Of a stretch of 64,000 nt of DNA, positions 31,075-40,238 are shown in pieces (within the stretch, counting starts at the first letter, position 1; each line of letters starts with the position of its first letter). A program made the position numbers and the translations under genes. Under the pieces are notes generated by a model. That model did no database searches and was not told the origin of the DNA. It saw only the letters and a list, made by a program, of their open reading frames with translations. Location: NCBI GenBank assembly GCA_001898225.1, contig MKTJ01000004.1:117531-181530 (forward strand), in the 5' to 3' direction. This DNA comes from Chloroflexi bacterium 54-19 (GTDB taxonomy: Bacteria > Chloroflexota > Chloroflexia > Chloroheliales > Chloroheliaceae).

Positions 31075-33762
31075 ATGGAAATCGGCGAAAACGGCAATTT
31101 GGGCAATATACGAGTTGTGGATATTGACCAGGAAATGCGTACGGCCTACCTGGACTATGCTATGAGCGTGATTGTCCAGCGAGCTTTGCCGGACGTACGC
31201 GATGGCCTCAAGCCGGTGCAACGGCGCATTTTCTACTCGATGTACGAGAATAATTACCGCTTTAACGGCCCCTACCGCAAGAGCGCCCGTATCGTCGGTG
31301 ATGTGATGGGTAAATATCACCCTCACGGTGATTCTTCCATCTACGAAACAATGGTCCGTATGGCCCAGGACTTCTCCCTGCGCTATCCGCTGATTGATGG
31401 TCAGGGTAACTTTGGCTCTATCGAAGACGACCCGCCCGCCGCCCCGCGTTACACCGAAGCCCGCATGGCTACGATTACCGATGAGCTTTTGCAAGACCTG
31501 GAAAAAGATACCGTTGATTTCGTCCCTAACTATGACGGCAGCGAACAACAACCGGGCGCCTTACCCGCCAAACTACCCAACTTGCTCTTGAACGGGGCCC
31601 AGGGTATCGCGGTCGGTATGGCGACCAATATTCCGCCGCACAACCTGGGCGAACTCTGCGATGTCCTGATTTACCTGGCCGACCATCCCGACGCGACCGT
31701 GGATGAACTGCTCGAATACCTGCCGGGGCCGGACTTCCCGACCGGCGGGATTATCCTGGGCCGAGACGGTATCAAGGAAGCCTACAGCACCGGGCGAGGG
31801 CGCATCATCGTGCGGGCCAAAGCCCATATCGAGGAAAACCGGGGCCGTTTTAGTATCATCGTGACCGAATTGCCCTACCAGGTCAGCCTCAAAACTTTGC
31901 AGGAGCGCATCGCCGAACTGGTTAAAGATGGCAAACTGGATGGCATCTCGGACATGAACAACGAGAGCGACCGGAGCGGTATTCGTTTGGTGATTGACCT
32001 CAAGCGCGATGCTCAGCCCAAAAAGGTTCTCAACCAGTTATTCAAATATACCCAGCTTCAGACCTCGTTTAGCTGCAACCTGCTGGCCCTGGTCGAGAAC
32101 GGTCTCGAACCGAAGTTGTTAACCCTGCGCCGGATTTTGCGCGAACATATCGCCTGGCGGCAGGACGTTATCCGCCGCCGGACCCGTTTCGACCTTGACC
32201 GGGCCGAACGTCGCGCCCATATCCTCGAAGGTTTGCTCAAGGCCATCAGCCAGATTGACGAGATTATCAACTCGATCAGGCGGTCCAAGAGCCGCGATTT
32301 CGCTCGCACCGCTCTTATGGAGAACTTCGAGTTGAGCGAAGAGCAGGCTGTCGCTATCCTGGAAATGCAGTTGGGCCGCCTGGCTGCTCTCGAACACCAG
32401 CGTATCCAGGACGAGTACAACGAGGTCCGCAAGAATATCGCTTACTTCCAGGACTTGCTCGAACACCCCGAAAAAATCCTGGGTCTTATCAAAGACGATC
32501 TCAAGGGGCTGCGTGACAAGTATGGCGATGCCCGCCGGACGACTATTATGGCCGGGGTCGAGTCGGATTTCTCGGTCGAGGATTTAATCCCCGACGAGCT
32601 TATCCTGGTAACCCTTACCAACAAAGGTTATGTGAAACGGCTGGCTCACGACACCTACAAGACTCAGCGCCGGGGCGGCAAGGGTATCACGGGTATGACC
32701 ACCCGCGAGGAAGACGCTATCAAGCATACAATTATCTGTAGCACTCTCGATAGCCTTTTGTTTTTTACCAATAAGGGCCGGGTCTTCCAGCTAAAAGCCC
32801 ACGAAATTCCCGATTCGGGCCGAACCGCCAAGGGTTTGCCGATTATCAACCTGATTTCGGTCGTCCAGAACGAAACCATCACCAGCGTTTTGCCGGTGAG
32901 CAGCTTTGATAAGTCGGAATACCTGATTATGGCGACCCGCAACGGTAAGATTAAACGGACCCACCTGAATGAATTCGCGGCGGTCCGCTCCAACGGTCTG
33001 ATTGCCATCCGCCTGGAAGATAACGACGAACTGAGCTTTGTCTGGGAAACTTCCGGTAACGGCGAAGTGATTATGACCACCGCCGAGGGCAAGACTATCC
33101 GCTTCCGCGAGGAAGAAGTCCGCCCGATGGGCCGCGATACGGTTGGTGTGAATGCTATCCGGTTGGTTAATCCAACCGATTACGTGGTCGGGATGGACCT
33201 GGTCGATCCCGGTGCGGACCTGCTGATTATCACATCTAACGGTATCGGCAAGCGGACCCCGCTCGAAGAATTCCCGACCCACGGGCGGTACGGCCAGGGT
33301 GTTATCGCCATGCGCATTGGTGATAAGAGTGGCCGGATTGTGGCGACCCGTGTCGTTAAGGGTAACGACGAGATTATGATTATGACCACCGGCGGTATGG
33401 TCACGCGGGTAGCCGCCAAAGACATCAGCCAGCAGGGCCGTGCTACCCAGGGCGTTATGGTGATGACCTTCAAAGAAGGCAAAGCAGACGCAGTGGCCTC
33501 GGTTGCGGTCGTCCGGGAGGAACAGGCCGCTGCTGCGATGGTCCGGGGTAAAGGCACCGAACTGGACAGCCTGCGCCTGCCCGTCGATGACAAGGGTAAA
33601 GTTTTAACCGATACCAACGGCAACGGTCACGACACCATGGATGGGCTTAACCCGCTCGAATCTTCCGAGTTCGTGGACCTCATCGAGGAAGACCCCATTA
33701 ACAACCCGGAACTCGATGAAGGCGGCCATAACAACGGTAACGGCCACAAACCGCTTGGCTAG
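31075..33762 (+). CDS. gyrA: DNA gyrase subunit A
   Basis: With the ATG at MEIGENGN the protein has 895 residues; an upstream in-frame TTG adds 11. The breakage-reunion domain has [27 protein letters not shown], the quinolone-region [12 protein letters not shown] (Ser87, Glu91 at positions equivalent to E. coli 83 and 87, the usual sensitive type) and the catalytic Tyr126 in APRYTEARM. The GyrA box QRRGGKG in the C-terminal beta-pinwheel identifies gyrase rather than topoisomerase IV. The tail is acidic and rich in Asn/Gly/His (NGNGH repeats). gyrB is not adjacent. Promoter and terminator on both sides make it a single-gene unit. Confidence 0.97.
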   Translation: MEIGENGNLGNIRVVDIDQEMRTAYLDYAMSVIVQRALPDVRDGLKPVQRRIFYSMYENNYRFNGPYRKSARIVGDVMGKYHPHGDSSIYETMVRMAQDFSLRYPLIDGQGNFGSIEDDPPAAPRYTEARMATITDELLQDLEKDTVDFVPNYDGSEQQPGALPAKLPNLLLNGAQGIAVGMATNIPPHNLGELCDVLIYLADHPDATVDELLEYLPGPDFPTGGIILGRDGIKEAYSTGRGRIIVRAKAHIEENRGRFSIIVTELPYQVSLKTLQERIAELVKDGKLDGISDMNNESDRSGIRLVIDLKRDAQPKKVLNQLFKYTQLQTSFSCNLLALVENGLEPKLLTLRRILREHIAWRQDVIRRRTRFDLDRAERRAHILEGLLKAISQIDEIINSIRRSKSRDFARTALMENFELSEEQAVAILEMQLGRLAALEHQRIQDEYNEVRKNIAYFQDLLEHPEKILGLIKDDLKGLRDKYGDARRTTIMAGVESDFSVEDLIPDELILVTLTNKGYVKRLAHDTYKTQRRGGKGITGMTTREEDAIKHTIICSTLDSLLFFTNKGRVFQLKAHEIPDSGRTAKGLPIINLISVVQNETITSVLPVSSFDKSEYLIMATRNGKIKRTHLNEFAAVRSNGLIAIRLEDNDELSFVWETSGNGEVIMTTAEGKTIRFREEEVRPMGRDTVGVNAIRLVNPTDYVVGMDLVDPGADLLIITSNGIGKRTPLEEFPTHGRYGQGVIAMRIGDKSGRIVATRVVKGNDEIMIMTTGGMVTRVAAKDISQQGRATQGVMVMTFKEGKADAVASVAVVREEQAAAAMVRGKGTELDSLRLPVDDKGKVLTDTNGNGHDTMDGLNPLESSEFVDLIEEDPINNPELDEGGHNNGNGHKPLG

Positions 33763-33777
33763 CAGATAAATAAAATT

Positions 33778-33818
33778 AGCCTGGACCTCTTTATCCACTA
33801 AAGAGGTCCAGGCTTTTT
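33778..33818 (+). terminator. Intrinsic terminator of gyrA
   Basis: A perfect 14-bp stem (AGCCTGGACCTCTT, 33778-33791, with 33801-33814) is followed by TTTT. It is one of the strongest terminators in the window. Confidence 0.9.
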
Positions 33819-33870
33819 GATTCAGGATTGGACACCTGGCTGCTGGCTAGTTTACAAGAAAGCCGGTTTT

Positions 33871-35520
33871 TTATAGCAAAGAGCCGCTTTCCGCACCCAG
33901 CAGCTTTTTGCGTAAGAGCGGGAGGGGCGGCGCGCCGTTGCCAACACAGGCGTCGTGGAAAGTTTTAAGGCTGAATTTTTCTCCCTCACGTTTCTGTAAA
34001 TCTTCCCGCATCTTCAAAAACATCAGTTTACCAAGGGTATACGAGAAATAGCCGGGGTCGAAGGTGCCGCGCAAGGCTTCAGCCCTGGCCGGACCCTCCA
34101 TCAGCCCGGCGTAAGTCATAAAGAGCCGGGTAGCTTCTTCTACGCTCATTCCCTGGGTGTGCATCTTGATGCTGGCGACATAACGGCAATTGCGGACCAG
34201 CGCCCAGGTCAGTTGCGCCAGCCGGATAGCCGGGTCGTTTTTGCCATAACCCTGTTCGAGCATCATCTGTTCGGCGTAATGCGCCCAACCCTCAGCGTGA
34301 CAGGGGCTGCTCATGAGCAGGACTCTCGTGACCTTACTTGGTGCCTGGTGGATGTGCTGAAAGTGGACAAAGTGACCCGGATACACTTCGTGGATAGAAA
34401 TATCTTCCAGGTTGCCATAGTTAAAGACGGTAAGCCAATCCTCGGCCCGCTCCGGCGACCAATCATCTTCGGGCGGTGTCACAAAGTAATAGCTCTCGTT
34501 CGAGGTCTCATAGGGGCCGGAGGGTGCCATACTGGCAAAACTCCAGCGCTGCGAGGCCGGGGTCGGCGCGACAGTCGCCCGGTTCTCGTTGGGAATGGTA
34601 ATCAGGTCGTTGGTAACCAGGAATTCGCGGATATTTTCGAGCAAACCCTGGGTATAGGGAATCAGCTCGGCATTGGTGGGGTGTTGTTTGTCGAACCGGG
34701 CCTTAATCTCGGAAAGACTGGCTGCGGGGTCTATTTCCTTTGCCAGCGCGTTAATGGCCTCAAAATTCTCTTGCAGGTTGCGCTCGCCCGCCGCCAGGAC
34801 ATCTTCCAGGGGCATTTCTAACAGTTCATTGTAGCGCAAAAGCTTTTCGTAATTCTCCCGGCCAAGGGCGAAATCATCGTGGGCCTCGGCTTGTTGCTCC
34901 TTGAGATAATCTACCAGTCCCTGGATGGCTGCGATAGCCTCCCGGTTGACCTGGGCGCTGGCCTGTTGCAATTCAGAGGAAAGATGAGGCGACAGGCTGA
35001 TGGTTTCCACCTCGGTTTGACGCAGGCGAATTTCGCCTTGCAGGGCCATCAGGGATACTTCCAGGAGCGAGCGGGAGAAGGGTGGTTTAAGGTTTTCACG
35101 GGCAATTTTCAAAAAGCCGGGGACCTGTTTTTGTTGCTCCACCAGGGCTGCGACTCGGTCTTCCAGTGGGGCGTAATTGCGGGAAAGATAACTGTACAGG
35201 GCCAGGGGTCCGGCGTAAAAGAGGGGGCTGCTTTCCCACTCGCGACGGTCGGCCAGTTCAAAAATACCCGCTTCGAGATTATGTTGCAGGAGGTCCACGT
35301 CAAACTTTTCCTGGGCGGTCAAGGCCGCCGGGTCCAGGCTGTTGAGGTCGGCCAATTGCTGGCGGGCCGTCGCCAGCCAGGTTTCGATACCCTGGCGGCT
35401 AAAGTCCGGCATCTTGCCGTCGTACTCGTGCAGGCCAATATAGTAGCGGGCGACGCCGGGGTGCATTTCGAGATAGCTTTTCAGGATACTTTCGCTTAAC
35501 TCGGCAAAATTTTGTGGCAT
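33871..35520 (-). CDS. DUF885 family putative metallopeptidase
   Basis: This 549-residue protein has no signal peptide, so it is probably cytoplasmic. The DUF885 signature HEVYPGHFVHFQH (HExxPGH) around residue 375 is an HExxH-like zinc motif, with a possible third ligand Glu in HAEGWAHYAEQMM about 35 residues later. The N-terminal two-thirds are helical and acidic. DUF885 proteins resemble M32/M2 peptidases in layout, and a peptide or carboxypeptidase activity is assumed but rarely shown. It is a single gene between gyrA and the repair pair, with about 120 bases to the next gene. Confidence 0.82.
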   Translation of the reverse strand: MPQNFAELSESILKSYLEMHPGVARYYIGLHEYDGKMPDFSRQGIETWLATARQQLADLNSLDPAALTAQEKFDVDLLQHNLEAGIFELADRREWESSPLFYAGPLALYSYLSRNYAPLEDRVAALVEQQKQVPGFLKIARENLKPPFSRSLLEVSLMALQGEIRLRQTEVETISLSPHLSSELQQASAQVNREAIAAIQGLVDYLKEQQAEAHDDFALGRENYEKLLRYNELLEMPLEDVLAAGERNLQENFEAINALAKEIDPAASLSEIKARFDKQHPTNAELIPYTQGLLENIREFLVTNDLITIPNENRATVAPTPASQRWSFASMAPSGPYETSNESYYFVTPPEDDWSPERAEDWLTVFNYGNLEDISIHEVYPGHFVHFQHIHQAPSKVTRVLLMSSPCHAEGWAHYAEQMMLEQGYGKNDPAIRLAQLTWALVRNCRYVASIKMHTQGMSVEEATRLFMTYAGLMEGPARAEALRGTFDPGYFSYTLGKLMFLKMREDLQKREGEKFSLKTFHDACVGNGAPPLPLLRKKLLGAESGSLL

Positions 35521-35644
35521 AAGAGCAGGCTTTCTACTGAAATGAATAAAATTTAGCTAAATATAGGACCTGGCGGCAAATCCGGCAAACTTGTTCCTAA
35601 TGCCAAAAAGGGCATTTTATTTAGCGACATATCCCCAAACCATT

Positions 35645-36334
35645 TTATACTCTAGATACAAAAGCATTATTTTTAACATAAAAGCGCCAGGGAAATTCAA
35701 CGCCACGTGTGATACCGATGCGGGTGGTTTCGATTGTTTGGAAGTGGGGAAGCCGGTGGGCAGGAGGTGTTTCGGCCAGGTAGAGGCGCGGTCCAGCCAG
35801 GGCTTGCCCGTTGAAAGCCCCGGTAATGCCCAGCGCCTGGCAGAGTTTGCCCGGCCCGTTGGTAAGCTGCTGGTCTCCCTTCTTACCTTTGAGCCGGTGT
35901 AGACCCCGCCGTTCCCGCATAGTTTCCAGTCCCAGGATAGGCTGGACCGCCCGCACGAGCACCGCCGCCGCGAGGCCTTCCGGCCCGGTCACGACGTTCA
36001 CCATCCAGTGGTTGCCGTAGGTGAAATAGACGTAAGCAAAACCCGGCGCCCCCCACATAATATCGTTGCGGCGGGTCCGGCCCCCGAAAGCGTGACTGGC
36101 AGGGTCGTCCGGTCCAAGATAGCCTTCGGTCTCCACGATTATCCCGGCAGTAGCTTCATCGGCTGTTTCGGCATCTTCCGGCACGACCAGCAAGGTTTTA
36201 CCGAGCATCTGGCGGGCGACTTCCAGGGTTTGTTGCTCGTAAAAAGCGGGTGGTAAAGTCCCGCTAAGGATTTCCGGTAGGCTGGCTTCTTTTCCCCCGG
36301 TCGGCTCTGACAGCGGGGTAAATCTTGGCTCCAT
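35645..36334 (-). CDS. 3-methyladenine (alkyladenine) DNA glycosylase, AAG/MPG family
   Basis: This 229-residue enzyme removes alkylated and etheno-type purines from DNA. Family motifs: LARQMLGKTLL-like start (VARQMLGKTLLVV), the catalytic Glu in IIVETEGYLGPDDPASHAFGG, the intercalating-loop region WGAPGFAYVYFTYGNHWMVNVV, RAVQPILGLETMRERRG, and LTNGPGKLCQALGI near residue 155. Length fits the bacterial family (about 200). Its ATG overlaps the stop of the Old Yellow Enzyme gene by one base (TAATG), so it is translationally coupled to it. Confidence 0.94.
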   Translation of the reverse strand: MEPRFTPLSEPTGGKEASLPEILSGTLPPAFYEQQTLEVARQMLGKTLLVVPEDAETADEATAGIIVETEGYLGPDDPASHAFGGRTRRNDIMWGAPGFAYVYFTYGNHWMVNVVTGPEGLAAAVLVRAVQPILGLETMRERRGLHRLKGKKGDQQLTNGPGKLCQALGITGAFNGQALAGPRLYLAETPPAHRLPHFQTIETTRIGITRGVEFPWRFYVKNNAFVSRV

Positions 36335-37458
36335 TAACGTACGGCCCTTATATACTGGTCAGGCCATTTGATCTCGTGGCCGAGGGCGCGGGCGGCATGT
36401 AAGGGCCAATAGGGGTCGCGTAACAACTCGCGGGCCATCGCCACCATATCGGCCTTGCCCTCGCGTATAATCCGGTCAGCCTGCTCCGGCTCGTAAATCA
36501 GCCCAACCGCCGCTGTCAGGATACCGCTTTCGTGTTTAATCTGCTCCGCGAAAGGCACCTGGTAACCCGGCCCGGCCTTAACCTGCTGTTTGGCCGAATT
36601 TCCCCCGGTCGAGGCATCAATCGCGTCCACCCCGGCATCTTTTAGCCATTTCGAGACAATTACGCTATCGGCAGGGGTAAAACTCGGTTCGGTTTCGGGC
36701 AGCCAGTCGGTCGCGGAAAGCCGGACGAACAGAGGCAGTTCGGCGGGAATGGTCGCCCGGATAGCCCGGACCACTTCGAGTAAAAAGCGCGCCCGGTTTT
36801 CCAGGGAGCCGCCGTATTCGTCGGTGCGGTGATTGGAAGCAGGCGATAGAAATTCGTTGAGCAGGTAGCCGTGGGCTCCGTGAATTTCCATCACTTCAAA
36901 ACCGGCTTCGACCGCCCGCTGAGCGCCTTTCGCAAAGGCTTCGACTATTTCTGCGATTTCTTCTCTGGTCAGTTCGCGGGGGAGATAATAGTTAGGTGCG
37001 AAAGCTTCGGGGCTGGGACCTACAACATCCTCCGGCCAACCGCCCTGGGAGGCAGGGACGGCCCCGGAACCTTCCCAGGGACGGTAGACGCTGGCCTTGC
37101 GCCCGGCGTGGGCCAGTTGTATCCCCGGTACCGCGCCATGTTCCTTTATAAAGTGGTTTATCCGTGACAACATTTCGATATGACGGTCGTCCCAGATGCC
37201 GAGGTCTTGCGGGGAAATCCGGCCTCGCGCTTCCACGGCGGTAGCTTCCGCCACTACCAGCCCGGCTCCACCAACCGCCCGGCTGCCGAGGTGGACCAGG
37301 TGCCAGTCAGTAGCGAAACCATCTTCCGAACTGTACATACACATCGGCGAAACCATTATGCGGTTCCGCATTGTAATACCGCGAATGGTGAGGGGACTAA
37401 ACAGGTGAGGCGAGGTGGTTTCAATTGGATCTTTTTGATTTTGTGTTAAGAGGTCCAT
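36334..37458 (-). CDS. namA: NADH:flavin oxidoreductase, YqjM/NamA-type Old Yellow Enzyme
   Basis: This 374-residue FMN-dependent reductase of activated C=C bonds, nitro and quinone compounds has NRIMVSPMCMYSSEDGFATDWHLVHLGSRA, which contains the YqjM-specific Cys and Tyr, and IHGAHGYLLNEFLSPASNHRTDEYGGSLENRARF carrying the active-site His-Gly-Ala-His and phosphate-binding loops. FMN-contact Arg and Gly residues appear in EQADRIIREGKADMVAMARELL. It precedes and is coupled to the alkyladenine glycosylase gene. Physiological substrate unknown; reactive enals are one possibility suggested by the partner. Confidence 0.92.
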   Translation of the reverse strand: MDLLTQNQKDPIETTSPHLFSPLTIRGITMRNRIMVSPMCMYSSEDGFATDWHLVHLGSRAVGGAGLVVAEATAVEARGRISPQDLGIWDDRHIEMLSRINHFIKEHGAVPGIQLAHAGRKASVYRPWEGSGAVPASQGGWPEDVVGPSPEAFAPNYYLPRELTREEIAEIVEAFAKGAQRAVEAGFEVMEIHGAHGYLLNEFLSPASNHRTDEYGGSLENRARFLLEVVRAIRATIPAELPLFVRLSATDWLPETEPSFTPADSVIVSKWLKDAGVDAIDASTGGNSAKQQVKAGPGYQVPFAEQIKHESGILTAAVGLIYEPEQADRIIREGKADMVAMARELLRDPYWPLHAARALGHEIKWPDQYIRAVR

Positions 37459-37660
37459 TTATAACTATCCCTTAAAAGTTCTAAATAGATAAATAAGCAG
37501 CAAAACGAGCAATAAACAAATACATAATCTTAATGTAAAGTTTTTAGATTCACTTTATCTAAAACCGCTTTATTTTACCAGCCACAAACCCCTTAGGCCA
37601 GTAAAACCGCGTTTCCAGGGGTATTTTCATGGGAATTCGCCGGGTTTGAGCTTAATAATT

Positions 37661-38128
37661 TTACGAGGAAAATTTTAGGGCCTTATCAATAACCCTGGCA
37701 GGGTGGTAATTTAGCTCCTTAAGGGCTTCGAAGGCGAACCAGCGCGGGGTTTTATCACCGTAGGGATGGTTAGTTTCGCCTGTTAATGTACCCCCGGTTA
37801 CAGTGCCCAGGTAACAAATGGTCAGGCTATGCCAGGGTTTTTCCTTGATTATGATTTCATTTATATCTAGAAGAGCATCGAGCTGAACCGTGTAGCCTGT
37901 TTCTTCGAGAAATTCGCGCCTGGCGGCTGCCTCCACGCTCTCGCCGTACTCGACTTTACCACCGGGCAAATACCATTGGAGCGGGGCAAAATTGGTGTTA
38001 TAGTGCGGTACAAACAGGATTTTCCCATCCTTTACCACGGCTACGCCTGTCCTGACATGAATTATTCCTTCCAAAATAAACTCCTGAATTTGGTTGTTGT
38101 TTAGAATTCCTGGATTTAAAGATACCAT
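37661..38128 (-). CDS. Nudix hydrolase
   Basis: This 155-residue cytoplasmic hydrolase has a complete Nudix box, GGKVEYGESVEAAARREFLEETGY (G-x5-E-x7-R-E-x-x-E-E-x-G), which binds Mg2+ and hydrolyses X-linked nucleoside diphosphates. The N-terminal 20 residues (MVSLNPGILNNNQIQE) precede the usual strand HVRTGVAVVKDGKILFV. It is 80 bases downstream of the ABC permease gene on the same strand and may be read through from it. Substrate cannot be told from sequence. Confidence 0.9.
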   Translation of the reverse strand: MVSLNPGILNNNQIQEFILEGIIHVRTGVAVVKDGKILFVPHYNTNFAPLQWYLPGGKVEYGESVEAAARREFLEETGYTVQLDALLDINEIIIKEKPWHSLTICYLGTVTGGTLTGETNHPYGDKTPRWFAFEALKELNYHPARVIDKALKFSS

Positions 38129-38208
38129 AGGTGTCTAAAGGTAAAATAAAAGAGGGATTCGTAATTGAACGAATCCCACTTCTTAATCTAGTTGAAAGGT
38201 GTTGTATT

Positions 38209-39456
38209 CTAATCGTAGCGAAGGGCGTCAATCGGGTTGAGCCTGCTGGCCCGCCGCGCCGGGTATATTCCGAAGAATAGCCCCACCGCCACTGCGAAGG
38301 CCACGGCGATTACGATTACCGAGACACTTAGCTGGGTTGGCAAAGATGGCACTGTCGCGTTTACGATAAGCGAGGAAATCACCCCCAGCACTACCCCGAT
38401 TAAGCCACCCACCAGGCAAATGCTGATACTTTCTATCATGAATTGGATGAGAATATCGAAGGGTTTGGCCCCGATAGCCTTGCGGATACCGATTTCGCGG
38501 GTCCGTTCCGTCACCGTTACCAGCATGATATTCATAATGCCGATGCCGCCGACGAAAAGCGAGATAGAAGCGATGACCAGCAGAAAGATGGTGTAGGTAG
38601 CAGCCTGGTCTTTAGCCGTCTGTAACAGGTCTTGCTGGTTGACTACCGTGAAATCGTCCGATTGAGTACCGCTAATCTTGTGACGTTCCCGCAGGAGGTC
38701 GGTAATTTGACTGATTAGCAGGTCTACATCGTCCGGTTTATCCGCTTTCGCCACGATGTCGCTAACGGTCTTACCGGTGCCGGAGAGCCCTTGCTGGCGG
38801 TTCCCGGCCAGTTTTTTCTGGACCGTAGTAATCGGCATATAGACCTGGCTATCCACCGAACCAAACCCGTTACCCCCTTTAGCTGCCAGCACTCCCACCA
38901 CGGTAAAGTTAATCCGGTTGATTTTTATCGTTTTGTTGATGGGGTCGTCTGCCGGGAACAATGTAGAGGCGACGGTCGCGCCCAGGACCACCACCGTGGT
39001 AGATTGGTTGTAATCGGTATCCTGGAACCAGTCACCTTCGGCAATCGTCAAATCGCGGACCTGGGGGTAGGCGGTGGTGGTACCGACCCCCCGGCCAACT
39101 GTATTGACACTGCCGTAAACGAGTTGCCCACCCGTTTGTAGTTCGGGCGCAACCGCTTGGGCTGCCGTTATACGGGTGGTATCCGCCATCGCCTCGGCGT
39201 CTTCAAGGGTCAGGGTGGCGGCAGTAGTGCTGGTAGCTACCCCACCGGAGGAAGTGCTGCCCGGCGTGATAGAAATCAGGTTGGTGCCGTTGGCGGTGAG
39301 GCGGGCCATACTGCTGGCGACCACCCCTTCACCGATACTCTGCAAGGCGATAACCGCCCCCACGCCGATAATGATACCGAGCATGGTCAGGAGTGACCGC
39401 ATTTTGTTGGAGGCCAGGCTGGTCAGGGCTATTTTGAAACTCTCAATAAAGTTCAT
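38209..39456 (-). CDS. MacB-type ABC transporter permease
   Basis: This 415-residue permease has one N-terminal membrane helix (about 20-40, SLLTMLGIIIGVGAVIAL), a large external MacB_PCD domain (45-280) and three C-terminal helices (about 290-400) with the FtsX-like stretch IMNIMLVTVTERTREIGIRKAIGA. It does not carry its own ATPase; that is the next gene upstream, separated by five bases. Together with the adaptor these form a three-gene exporter operon. Substrates of such systems are peptides, antibiotics or lipoproteins; none is indicated. Confidence 0.92.
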   Translation of the reverse strand: MNFIESFKIALTSLASNKMRSLLTMLGIIIGVGAVIALQSIGEGVVASSMARLTANGTNLISITPGSTSSGGVATSTTAATLTLEDAEAMADTTRITAAQAVAPELQTGGQLVYGSVNTVGRGVGTTTAYPQVRDLTIAEGDWFQDTDYNQSTTVVVLGATVASTLFPADDPINKTIKINRINFTVVGVLAAKGGNGFGSVDSQVYMPITTVQKKLAGNRQQGLSGTGKTVSDIVAKADKPDDVDLLISQITDLLRERHKISGTQSDDFTVVNQQDLLQTAKDQAATYTIFLLVIASISLFVGGIGIMNIMLVTVTERTREIGIRKAIGAKPFDILIQFMIESISICLVGGLIGVVLGVISSLIVNATVPSLPTQLSVSVIVIAVAFAVAVGLFFGIYPARRASRLNPIDALRYD

Positions 39457-39461
39457 TTAAT

Positions 39462-40205
39462 TTACCCCTTTACCAGGCCAAGTTCGCCGCTATTCAACAT
39501 TGGCTGGTAGACCCACCGCTGACTCAACACCGGGCGGTCGCTTTCAATCAGGCCGTCGCGGATACGGACTATCCGGCGGCAGTGGTCGGCGACATCCTGT
39601 TCGTGGGTTACAAAGATGACCGTGATGCCATCTTCGTAATTTAACCTCTGGAAAATCCCCAGCACTTCTTCGGTCGAGTGGGTATCGAGGGCCCCGGTCG
39701 GCTCGTCGGCCAGGATGATAGTAGGGTCATTCACCAGCGACCGGGCGATTGCCACGCGCTGCTGCTGCCCGCCGGATAGTTCCTTCGGTTTGTGGTCAAG
39801 GCGGTCGCCCAGTCCAACCGATTCGAGGGCTGAGGCGGCCCGTTCGTACCGCTCGGCCCGGCTGAACATCCCTGAATAGAGCATCGGTAGCTCAACATTA
39901 CCAAGGGCGGTCAGGCGAGGCAGGAGGTTAAAACTCTGGAAGACGAAACCGATTTTGCGGTTGCGAATCTCGGCCATCTGGCTTTCGCTCATGCGGGCCA
40001 CTTCCTCGTCGTCAATCGTATAGCTGCCGGTGGAAGGCTGGTCCAGCACCCCCAGGATATTCATCAGGGTGGACTTACCTGAGCCGGACGGCCCCATGAT
40101 GGCGACCATCTCGCCATCATGGACCTCGAAGGTTACGCCCCGGAGAGCATTAACTTCGACCTCACCCATCCAGTAAGTCTTAGTGACATCAGTTACCTTA
40201 ATCAT
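39462..40205 (-). CDS. MacB/LolD-type ABC transporter ATPase
   Basis: This 247-residue ATPase has Walker [17 protein letters not shown], signature [15 protein letters not shown], Walker [13 protein letters not shown] and H-loop [10 protein letters not shown]. The sequence [22 protein letters not shown] is typical of the mechanotransmission class (LolD/MacB/FtsE). It has a C-terminal tail ([23 protein letters not shown]) longer than usual. Lies between adaptor and permease genes in one operon. Confidence 0.94.
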   Translation of the reverse strand: MIKVTDVTKTYWMGEVEVNALRGVTFEVHDGEMVAIMGPSGSGKSTLMNILGVLDQPSTGSYTIDDEEVARMSESQMAEIRNRKIGFVFQSFNLLPRLTALGNVELPMLYSGMFSRAERYERAASALESVGLGDRLDHKPKELSGGQQQRVAIARSLVNDPTIILADEPTGALDTHSTEEVLGIFQRLNYEDGITVIFVTHEQDVADHCRRIVRIRDGLIESDRPVLSQRWVYQPMLNSGELGLVKG

Positions 40206-40238
40206 AAGCTTATACCTTCTATCGAATAAGCGGTAAGG

